DNA of 64,000 nt from Streptomyces cellulosae (GTDB lineage: Bacteria; Actinomycetota; Actinomycetes; Streptomycetales; Streptomycetaceae). The notes under the pieces are model-generated. The model was not told where the DNA came from and did not search any database. It saw only the letters and a program-made list of their open reading frames with translations. Of this stretch, positions 1 through 7,307 are shown in pieces (position 1 is the stretch's first letter; each line of letters begins with the position of its first letter). A program made the translations under genes and the position numbers. The stretch spans positions 90,097 through 154,096 of the forward strand of contig BNBH01000006.1 of NCBI GenBank assembly GCA_014655195.1, in the 5' to 3' direction.

Positions 1-1039
1 CGGTCTGGACGACGTACCCGAAGCCGCTTCCGCCGTGTCCCAGGTAGCCGCCGCCACGGGAGAGAGGCGTGAAGAACAGGCCCAGGCCGGCCCGGGTGCC
101 TTCCGGGTGACCACTGCCGTGCGGTACCCCCACGGTGTCCCGCATGGCGGCGAGTTCGGCGGGCCGCAGCAGCTGCCCCCTCGCCAGGGCGGCGAAGAAG
201 CGGTTGAGGTCCCGCGCCGTGCCGGTCATCGAACCGTCCGCCCCGCTGTCGAAAGGACGGTAGGGGAGCGTGGTGTCGACCAGCGGGCCGCCCTCGGTGA
301 ACTGCTGGTAGCTGGACGTGTGCGGATGCGGGAGGAAGGGGCGGGTGCCCGGGGTGTCGGTGTGCCGCAGACCGAGCGGGCGCAGAATGCGGTCGGTGAC
401 CTCGTGCTCCCAGGTGCGTCCGGTGATCTTCCGGATGATCAGCCCGGCGAGAACGTAATGGGTGTTGGAGTAGGCCCAATCGGTGCCGGCCGGAAAGAGA
501 GGGCGGTGCCGCACGGCAAGGCGCACCAGGTCTTCGGGTGCGTACGCGCGCCACCGGTTGGCGAAGTAGGTCTCCGCGCTCTGCCCGGGGAAGACGTCGT
601 GGACGTAGTCGGCGAGACCGCTGGTGTGCCGCAGCAGGTCGCGCACCGTGATGGTCCGACCGTCGTTCCCAGAGCCCTGCACGACCCCCGGCAGCAGCTC
701 CTCGATCGTCCGGTCGAGAAAGACCCGCCGCTCGCCCACGAGTTGCAGCAGGACGGTGGCGACGAACGTCTTCGTCGTGCTGCCGAGACGCAGATACCCG
801 CCCTCCGGCACGGGACGCCGCGTGACCAGGTCCCGCACACCCGACCTGGCCGTCACGGTCCCGCGCGGAGTGTCGAGACGGACGGCCACGCCGGTCACCC
901 CGGTGTCCCGCACCGCATCGGCGTCACGCCGCAGCGACCGGGCGGCACCGGTCAGGCCTGGAGCAGCGGTGGCCGGTAAGGCTGAACCGGCCACCGCCAC
1001 CGAGGTAGTTGCCATCAAGAGGGAACGACGAGTGATCAT
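1..1039 (-). CDS. Exported serine hydrolase (beta-lactamase/DD-carboxypeptidase fold), 3' partial
   Basis: Serine hydrolase of the class C beta-lactamase/D-Ala-D-Ala carboxypeptidase family; the C-terminus lies beyond the window edge. The 346 visible residues start with a Tat-like signal (TRRSLLMA, then an Ala/Val-rich stretch ending in PATA), so export is likely. The active-site motifs are S87-T-T-K90 (nucleophile and base), Y190-S-N, and GHGGSG close to the visible end, in the place of the KTG box of penicillin-binding proteins. The ATG at 1039 is the only start that gives the complete signal peptide. It follows lanC on the same strand after 88 nt and could be co-transcribed. A role in lanthipeptide leader removal or self-protection is only a guess from position; a stand-alone cell-wall hydrolase is equally possible. 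Confidence 0.88.
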   Translation of the reverse strand, partial: MITRRSLLMATTSVAVAGSALPATAAPGLTGAARSLRRDADAVRDTGVTGVAVRLDTPRGTVTARSGVRDLVTRRPVPEGGYLRLGSTTKTFVATVLLQLVGERRVFLDRTIEELLPGVVQGSGNDGRTITVRDLLRHTSGLADYVHDVFPGQSAETYFANRWRAYAPEDLVRLAVRHRPLFPAGTDWAYSNTHYVLAGLIIRKITGRTWEHEVTDRILRPLGLRHTDTPGTRPFLPHPHTSSYQQFTEGGPLVDTTLPYRPFDSGADGSMTGTARDLNRFFAALARGQLLRPAELAAMRDTVGVPHGSGHPEGTRAGLGLFFTPLSRGGGYLGHGGSGFGYVVQT

Positions 1040-1127
1040 GCACCCGAGGCTAGAAGGACGACACGCCACCGCCCATCCGGCGTACGCCACCCCTCGCACT
1101 GGTGCCAGCCGCATGGACACCGCCTGA

Positions 1128-2504
1128 TCAGGCCAGCAGCAACGGCATGTCCCAGTCGGCCGGAGTGCCCCCCGTCGCGTACGAGTCCAGCGCGAGCGCG
1201 ACCCCCGCGGCACCGTCCAGATAACCGGACACGTCGGATCCGAACGGCGCCTTCGTCATCGTGAAGCGCAGTCCGAACGGCAGTGCCGGGTCGAAGGCGG
1301 AGACGAGTTCGGCGGCGATGTCGTCCCGCAGTGCGGCCAGCCGCGGTTCCTTCCACTCCTCGTCGAGCCGGCCGAGCTGGTGCAGAGCCCCCGCCCAACC
1401 GTGGCACAGGGCATGGTCGTTGATCCCCCAGTGCTGCCGGGGGAGGGTGAGCAGCCGGTCCACCGAGGCGCGGGCCAGGTCCGAGAAGTCCGTCCGGTCG
1501 AGAGCCCGCCCCGCCAGTTGCAGCGCGCGGGACACCCCAGGCGTCCCGTAGCACCAGGCCGGCCACTTGGCGGCCCCGGTGTACGCGGCGGGACCGCGCT
1601 GCCACTCGGCGAAGGAGAGGTGGCCGGGCCAGAACACACCGTGCCGGTCCGTCACCGCCCAGGTCCGCAGCAGGCCCGCCGTCGCCTCCATCGCCTCCCG
1701 CTGCCCCGGCACCCGCACACCCTGCTCCCACGCCAGGGCCATCAACGCGAGCGGTCCGGCAACGCCGTGCGACAGGCCGAGGTTGAGGTGACCACCGGGA
1801 AACGCCTCCTCCGAGCCGATCCGCGGCGCGTCCAACGCCCACCAGCGCGGCACCTGTGCGCCCTGATGCTCCACCGTGCCCAGTGACAGACGGACGAGAC
1901 AGCCGAGGACCGCCGTCAGCGGTTCCTCGCAGGTTTCCGCACGGGCCAGCAGATAGCGGCCCACCCCGGTCAGGCCACGCACCACCTCGTAGTGCCCGAT
2001 GGTCGACAACGGCCGGTCCTCGACGGGTGGCAGGACCGTCCGTACCAGATCGCGCTGGTAGGCGTCGAACCGCTCGAGGGCGGAGACATATCCGCCGGTG
2101 GTGCGGTGGGCGACCAGCACGGCGAACGCCAGCGCGCCGGGCCCCTTGAAGATGCCGCTCGCCGTGCCGCCCGTCACTGACACGGCGCGCGTGCCCGCCG
2201 TGAGATACGCATGGGTGCGCGGGACCTGCCGCGCGGCGTCGCGGGCGGCCCCTGCGAAAGCGAGAGCCAGTCCGGGGCTGCCGCTGCCCAGGGTCAGCTC
2301 GGCCCAGACCGGCTCGGCGACCCCGTCGTCCGCGGCCTCGGCCGGGATGCGCGTGGCCGCGACGGTGGCGGCGGGGTCGGCCAGCCGTTCCAGGATCTCG
2401 GCGGACACGGCGCCCGCTCGTTCCCGGAGCGCCGGTGAGGTCGTGCCGCCCGCGCGTTCACGGGTCGTGCCCCCGGTGGTGGTCACGTCCGTCGCCCCGT
2501 TCAT
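1128..2504 (-). CDS. lanC: Lanthionine synthetase C-like cyclase (LanC)
   Basis: Zinc enzyme that adds cysteine thiols to dehydrated Ser/Thr of the precursor to close (methyl)lanthionine rings in the cytoplasm. The 458 residues form the LanC alpha/alpha barrel. Zinc ligands are visible as C318 in the WCYGTPG motif and C367-H368 in ALCHGWAG; the conserved LSHGVAG motif is at about 244-250. Length is close to that of NisC. The ATG at 2504 overlaps the lanB stop as ATGA, so the two are translationally coupled; the frame remains open upstream, but that stretch lies inside lanB. It is the third gene of the order precursor, lanB, lanC. The tail after the last barrel motif is short and ordinary. Confidence 0.93.
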   Translation of the reverse strand: MNGATDVTTTGGTTRERAGGTTSPALRERAGAVSAEILERLADPAATVAATRIPAEAADDGVAEPVWAELTLGSGSPGLALAFAGAARDAARQVPRTHAYLTAGTRAVSVTGGTASGIFKGPGALAFAVLVAHRTTGGYVSALERFDAYQRDLVRTVLPPVEDRPLSTIGHYEVVRGLTGVGRYLLARAETCEEPLTAVLGCLVRLSLGTVEHQGAQVPRWWALDAPRIGSEEAFPGGHLNLGLSHGVAGPLALMALAWEQGVRVPGQREAMEATAGLLRTWAVTDRHGVFWPGHLSFAEWQRGPAAYTGAAKWPAWCYGTPGVSRALQLAGRALDRTDFSDLARASVDRLLTLPRQHWGINDHALCHGWAGALHQLGRLDEEWKEPRLAALRDDIAAELVSAFDPALPFGLRFTMTKAPFGSDVSGYLDGAAGVALALDSYATGGTPADWDMPLLLA

Positions 2505-5500
2505 CGACCGCCCCCGCCCGCTCGTTGGCCGCCGTGACGCCGTCGTCCCAGATGACTCCGTACCGCACCCCGCAGCACCGCGTACCCCCGCGCCTCCGCC
2601 GACCGGTCGATGCCGAACTGACGGTTGTGCCGCATGTGCAGCAGCGACAGCAGCGCCTCGTCGCGGTCGGGTTCCGGGGCGGAGAGGATCAACCGCCCGT
2701 ACGCACGCGGCTCGTCGGCTCCGGCCCACAGCGCGTGGAGCGCGGGCGCCCTCAGCGCTTCCGCGGCCGACGCCACCATGTCCCCCGGCGTGATCAGCCG
2801 GTCGGCGAGAGCACGGTGACGCCGGTAGACCTCGTGCTCGTCGGTCTTGGTGAACATCCGGTCGACCCAGCCGCACCAGTCCCAGTCCCCGAGGGACTCG
2901 AGAAGCACCGCGTGCCCGAGCCCGGCGAGCACGTCGGCGGGAAGGGCCCGCGTCGCACCACGCAGGGCACGCACCTGCACGACGGCCGACAGGCTGTCCG
3001 TGTGGAACAGGCGCTCGGCGGACTCCTGGAGGGCCTCGCCTCCGTACCGGTCCGTCTCGGGCCGGTAGGTGTCGAGAGCCGTCGAACGCAGCGCCCCGTT
3101 CTCGACGAGCAGGCGCGACGCACGGCTGAGCGCGGGCAGCACCCGGCCGTTCAGAGCCTGACTGTCACCGTGGAACCGCAGCCGCAGATGAGGATCGGGA
3201 TCCTGGTACCGCACGAAGAACCACCGGTCGACGTCGTCCTCGATCTCGGCGAGCACGGCGGGAAGGTGATCGGCGAGCAGGGCGTCGTGGGCCGACGGTT
3301 CCGCGTACCACTTGACGAACAGCCAGTCCTCGCCCGGCAGATGGAACCGGGTGGGCGCGAGCCGCACCGGCGGTGGCGCTTGCGTACGCTCCCTGCCCAC
3401 GGTCTCGCCGGCCCCGCCGGACCGCCGCGCCCCCGCGAGGGGCACCACGATCTCCGTACTGTGCCCGCCGTTCCAGCCGAGCCCCGCCCCCTCGGCGGTC
3501 AGATCCTCGTACAGGACGAACTGGGGCTGCGGGGCGCAGAGTTCGGACCGCAAGAGGTCCCTGTCCCAGCGCTCGCGCAGGTCGACGGGGTACATCTGGT
3601 CGTTGCGCGCGATCTGCAGCCGGTCCGGTACGGCGAGACGCCGACGCCAGGCGTCGAGGCCCTGCTCCCACACGTCCGCGCCCTTGGCGCGCGCCGCGTC
3701 GCGCAGCCGCCGCCCGGGCAGCCACCGCTTGGGCATCGCCACCACCCGTCCGTACCGCACACGGGGCAGATACGGCAGGGTGTCGTGCCCGGCCCAGTCC
3801 CACCCCGACCACACCCGCGGCCGTGCCGTCGCCAGATCCATCAGCAAGCGCGCCACCGGAGGAGCCTGCGTGTCCAGGGCCAGCATGTGGGGCAGCACCG
3901 GCCGGACAGGGCGCCCGCTCTCCGGGTGCAGCAGCCGCAGCCCGTCCGATCCGGCGGCGACGAGCAGGGAACGCCAGTCCAGACAGCGGGGGTCGTCCCG
4001 GTCGTCGGGCACACCGACGGGGATGCGGTACGGCAGCAGCCGGGGCACCTGGACGATGTTGAGCCCGCGCGGCTCCCGGGGAACCAACTCCACCTGCGCG
4101 GCGATCACTTCGCCGTCGGCGGCGCCGGACGTGTCGGCAGCCAGCCGGGCGAGTCCGGCGGTGAGGCCGGCCGCCTCCGCGAAACGGCCCGCGGTCGCCC
4201 CGGCCGCCCAGGCCCCGATGTGCGGGCTGCCGAGCAGGCGGAAGTCGCCGCGGTCCAGGGCGGCGGTGCTGTCGGCGAGCACCTGGAAGCAGAGTTCGAG
4301 GCCGCGCGGCGGCGCGGCCTCCGGGTCGTGCCGGGCGACGTCCGCGAGACGCCGTACGACGTCGTCCGTCAGCACCAGGTCGCCGCCGGACAGGACGGCC
4401 TCCTGGATCAACTCACCGATGAGCGCGCGTCGCGGACCGTCCGCCTCGTCACCGGGCCCGGTGCGCGCGAACGTGGGCTCCGCGCCGTACTCAGGCGGCA
4501 GACCGAGCCCGCGGTGCGGGTCGGCCAAGTCGCCCAGCGGTACGGCGCAGGCGGTGCCGTACCGCTCGATGAAGCGGTCCCGGTAGTCCCGCATGTACGC
4601 CAGCGTCGTCCACTCCGGGGTGATCGCCCAGATCGCGGCCGCGTACCGGCACACCTCATGCCCGACCGTCTCCGGGACGACGAACTCGCCCCGCATGTGC
4701 AGATCCACGTGCACGGGAGGCCGGGACCGGGCATCACCGCCCGCGCCGGGGACATCGAGTCGCCGGACCTCGTCCAGCAACGCTCGCCAGGAGTCCCCGC
4801 CCTGCCCCGGGGCGTCCAGCTGATACCGCGCGCAGGCCGCCCGGATGTCCCGAAGCGCCCGCGCGTCGTCGGGCAGCGGCTCGTCGAGCACGGCCCCGAT
4901 GCCGTCGAGCAGCGCGGTGTCGATGCGGTGCGGGGTGATCGACGTGAGGAGGAAACCGTGCCGGACGAGCTCGGCGAGCTGACGGTCGAGCTGCTGGGCG
5001 TCCACGGTGGGGAAACGCTCGAAGAGCGAGTCGAGCAGGTCGCCGTACGCCACCAGGGTCCGAGCCTTCTCCCGCACAGCACCGACCAGTGCGGTGTCCC
5101 GCACCGACTGCTCCTGCCCGCCGGTCCGCAGATGCAGCCGCCCGTCCCGCAGGAAGCACAGGTCGTTGAGGACGACGTCCACACGCCGGCGGACGGCGGG
5201 CTCCGCGAGCCAGGCCAGGACACGACGGCGCAGCCAGGCCCCGTCGAGCCGGACCGCGACCTCACCGGTCCCCGGCTCCGCCTTGGCCGCGGAACCGAAG
5301 CTGGCCCTGCCCACCCCCGCGAACAGACCGAACGGCGTCGGACGCGCCGCGGCCCGGCGGGCGTACCGCGTGAGGGTGCGCGCGGCGCTCACCGTCCGTT
5401 TGCGCCCCAGCGCGGCCGCACCCTCGTCGCTGGTCAGACGGTCCAGACTGTGTGCCAGGGAGCCGCTGGCCACCCGGACCGCCTGGCCGAGCAGGGGATC

Positions 5501-5650
5501 GGAGGCGAGCCGTCGCGCCCCTGGCACCGGATCGGTGGCGTCGACGCCCGCGAGTGCGGCGCCGCGCGGCCGGCTCGCCATGCGGACGAGCACGGGCTCC
5601 CGTACCTCGAATACTGCAGACGCCTGATCGGCTTCGGACTCCGCCGCCAC
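2501..5650 (-). CDS. lanB: Full-length class I lanthipeptide dehydratase (LanB)
   Basis: Dehydratase that uses glutamyl-tRNA to glutamylate Ser/Thr in the precursor core and then eliminates glutamate to give Dha/Dhb. At 1049 aa it is full length (nisin NisB is about 990 aa), not the split type of thiopeptide clusters. The N-terminal glutamylation domain has the family hallmark RPTPFGLFAGVG at about residue 110. The C-terminal elimination (SpaB_C) domain begins near residue 775 with DWLFVKWYAEP and continues with WFFVRYQDPDPHLRLRF. I chose the GTG at 5650 because GAGGAG lies 9 nt upstream and it leaves a normal N-terminus (AVFEVREPVLVRMA); the reading frame stays open upstream through the precursor region, but that part is non-coding in this frame. 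The stop overlaps the lanC start. Confidence 0.93.
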   Translation of the reverse strand: MAAESEADQASAVFEVREPVLVRMASRPRGAALAGVDATDPVPGARRLASDPLLGQAVRVASGSLAHSLDRLTSDEGAAALGRKRTVSAARTLTRYARRAAARPTPFGLFAGVGRASFGSAAKAEPGTGEVAVRLDGAWLRRRVLAWLAEPAVRRRVDVVLNDLCFLRDGRLHLRTGGQEQSVRDTALVGAVREKARTLVAYGDLLDSLFERFPTVDAQQLDRQLAELVRHGFLLTSITPHRIDTALLDGIGAVLDEPLPDDARALRDIRAACARYQLDAPGQGGDSWRALLDEVRRLDVPGAGGDARSRPPVHVDLHMRGEFVVPETVGHEVCRYAAAIWAITPEWTTLAYMRDYRDRFIERYGTACAVPLGDLADPHRGLGLPPEYGAEPTFARTGPGDEADGPRRALIGELIQEAVLSGGDLVLTDDVVRRLADVARHDPEAAPPRGLELCFQVLADSTAALDRGDFRLLGSPHIGAWAAGATAGRFAEAAGLTAGLARLAADTSGAADGEVIAAQVELVPREPRGLNIVQVPRLLPYRIPVGVPDDRDDPRCLDWRSLLVAAGSDGLRLLHPESGRPVRPVLPHMLALDTQAPPVARLLMDLATARPRVWSGWDWAGHDTLPYLPRVRYGRVVAMPKRWLPGRRLRDAARAKGADVWEQGLDAWRRRLAVPDRLQIARNDQMYPVDLRERWDRDLLRSELCAPQPQFVLYEDLTAEGAGLGWNGGHSTEIVVPLAGARRSGGAGETVGRERTQAPPPVRLAPTRFHLPGEDWLFVKWYAEPSAHDALLADHLPAVLAEIEDDVDRWFFVRYQDPDPHLRLRFHGDSQALNGRVLPALSRASRLLVENGALRSTALDTYRPETDRYGGEALQESAERLFHTDSLSAVVQVRALRGATRALPADVLAGLGHAVLLESLGDWDWCGWVDRMFTKTDEHEVYRRHRALADRLITPGDMVASAAEALRAPALHALWAGADEPRAYGRLILSAPEPDRDEALLSLLHMRHNRQFGIDRSAEARGYAVLRGAVRSHLGRRRHGGQRAGGGGR

Positions 5651-5683
5651 GTGTGTGCTCTCCTCGTCGCCGTCCGTACGGAA

Positions 5684-5733
5684 GAGCGGGGCGGTCCCAG
5701 CACCGCCCCGCTCGGAAGAGCCCCTCAGGGGCT
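5684..5733 (-). terminator. Two hairpins between precursor and lanB, probable attenuator
   Basis: Reading with the operon, a small stem-loop (6-bp arms AGCCCC/GGGGCT, 3-nt loop, 5719-5733) is followed by a perfect 12-bp GC stem (arms GAGCGGGGCGGT and ACCGCCCCGCTC, 6-nt loop, 5684-5713). It ends 33 nt before the lanB start. No U-tract follows, so partial termination or 3'-end protection of the short precursor mRNA is more likely than complete termination. Such an element would keep precursor peptide in excess over its enzymes. Confidence 0.7.
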
Positions 5734-5741
5734 TCAGTCCG

Positions 5742-5903
5742 TCAGCAACAGACGGGGCAGCGCGTGCCGATCGCGTAGCTGCTCGGCGAGGTGTAGGTGC
5801 CCTGCCCGAACGACTCGGCCTGCTCCGGCAGATCGGACACACGCAGGTCCAGGTCGAGGTCCAGCTCGGGGGCATCCTGGGACAGAACGATCTCGGTACG
5901 CAT
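5742..5903 (-). CDS. lanA: Class I lanthipeptide precursor peptide
   Basis: A 53-residue peptide that is the likely substrate of the adjacent LanB and LanC. The acidic leader has the repeated motif ELDLDLDLRV at about residues 13-22, comparable to the FNLD/FxLD recognition box of class I leaders. The C-terminal part ends GTYTSPSSYAIGTRCPVCC, with six Ser/Thr and three Cys (positions 49, 52, 53), enough for up to three thioether rings. AAGGGAG stands 4 nt before the ATG. The gene is the first of its operon and is separated from lanB by hairpins. The leader/core boundary is not obvious; no double-glycine site is seen. I do not recognise a named lanthipeptide with this core. Position, motif, Cys-rich end and ribosome site agree, so the call is strong although the gene is very short. 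Confidence 0.88.
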   Translation of the reverse strand: MRTEIVLSQDAPELDLDLDLRVSDLPEQAESFGQGTYTSPSSYAIGTRCPVCC

Positions 5904-6357
5904 GCTTCTCCCTTGGGTGGTGGGGGTGCACGGACTCGAACACGCCGGGCCGCTGTTGCGGCCCGGACATGCGTATCCTTCGCGGCCGCCGCTGATAGGT
6001 GGTAGATGAAATCACGCCATCGATCACGGTGCGGGGCGCGCACCCTTCCGGCTCACTCCGGCGACCGCAACCGGTCGAGTTCATCCCCGATGCCCGCGAA
6101 GCCGGCGCCGCGCCTCCGCATCACGGTGGGGTTGTCGCCCCGGAACGCAGCACCGATACGGTCTGTGCGTCGGCCGTCAGTCATGATCCGCACCTGTCGG
6201 GGCGGGGTTGGCGGGTTGCCGTCCTTGTGGACAGGGTCCCGCGCGTGCAGCACATGGGAGCCGTATCCGTGGGGAAGCGGAAGCGTCGGCCGCGTCGTGA
6301 GAACCGGACGCGCCCGCCCGTGTCGGCATTCGGCCAGGTGAACCGCTGGGGGAGCAC
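5904..6357. other. Intergenic region with 5'-leader hairpin of the lanthipeptide operon
   Basis: No intact gene is seen here. It should hold the lan operon promoter (reading left) and the start region of the decayed gene (reading right). A perfect 9-bp stem with a TGTT loop (CCGGGCCGC/GCGGCCCGG, 5945-5966) lies 42 nt upstream of the precursor start and would sit in its mRNA leader. I could not assign -35/-10 boxes with confidence. Confidence 0.5.
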
Positions 6358-7253
6358 GTGAACAGCCCGCGTCCGCTGTCGGACCTCGCCGCCCTCACCA
6401 CGTGGTGGAACAGCCTTTCCGGCAACGGCTTCTTCGTCCTGCCGCCGCCCACTCGACGCCGCGTCACGCGGGCCGACGGTCACGAGGAAGCCGCCCCCCT
6501 GCTCGAAGCCAAGGGCGGCGGCACCGAGGTCCCACCCCCGCCTCCTTCGCCTACTGGCACTGGGACGCCCACAGGCACTCCTTTGACCGCTCCGGCACAC
6601 TGACAGGCGAACTGCTGCTCCACTGGGGCGGCCACCACGCCACCGTCGCCGCCGGGCTCGACACGGGACCTGCGGGCTTCGCCGTCGTCGACGGCGGACC
6701 ACGCTCCGCGTTCCGGCTGGACCGGATCACCCACCGGGACGACGACGGGCTGCCCGACCCGTCGGACCCTGACGGCGTACGCCAGTTCCTCGACACGCTC
6801 GGCGAACCGCTGGACCGCGGTGCGTCCCGCTCCCCGTCGCCGACCGTCTGATCGGCACGCCGGGGGATTCGCGATCACGTGCCGCACCGGGTACTGCTCG
6901 GCGTGGCCGACCCCGCGCAGCCGCTCTGGCACTACGCCGTGGACTCCAGGAGGCGAAGCTGGTGGCGGCGGGCCCGGAAGGTCGCCGAGGACACGTGCCT
7001 CTCTCCAGAGGCCCGCGCGATCGCCCTGCGGACCGCACGCGACCACGCCCTGATCCGCCACCCGGACCAACTGAAGCCACCGCCGGCCGAGACCGAACGG
7101 GGGGAAGCCCTGGCATGGCTCAGCCGGCACGGCGGCGACCGAAGCAGCGCAGGGGCGGCTGTCCTGCCCCTACGGGAGGAGAAGCGCGGCGACGCCCTGC
7201 TGCGTGGGCGGCTCCCCGTGCGCGGGGACGGTCCTGGGCAGCTGCCCTGGTGA
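6358..7253 (+). pseudogene. Frameshifted gene of unknown function
   Basis: Three reading frames carry protein-like sequence one after the other: GTG at 6358 (GGGGGAG upstream) to about 6530, containing LAALTTWWNSLSGNGFFVLP; then a second frame to about 6830 with SFAYWHWDAHRHSFDRSG and GELLLHWGGHHATVAAGL; then a third from about 6852 with HRVLLGVADPAQPLWHYAVD, ending at 7253. Together they read as one protein of about 290 residues broken by at least two frameshifts, with no stop-free frame over the whole. I do not recognise the family. Decay or sequencing error are both possible; the convergent neighbour is intact. Confidence 0.5.
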
Positions 7254-7307
7254 GAAGGCGAGGTGAGCCCGCGACACGCGCAGGCTCGCCCCAACACCGA
7301 ACGCTTC

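Noticed and set aside
5920..5945. tRNA-like TTCGAGTCC followed by CCCCCACCA on the minus strand
   Set aside because: The T-stem does not pair and no acceptor, D or anticodon arm can be folded upstream; chance resemblance in the precursor's mRNA leader.
2435..5995. Plus-strand open frame of nearly 1200 codons across the lanthipeptide genes
   Set aside because: It is antisense to lanB; its translation is low-complexity Arg/Pro/Gly without motifs, while the minus strand carries all LanB hallmarks. High GC creates such shadows.
5651..6043. N-terminal extension of LanB by about 130 residues
   Set aside because: The frame is open, but this part overlaps the precursor gene and the hairpins, has no conserved sequence, and a GTG with GAGGAG at 5650 gives the normal N-terminus.
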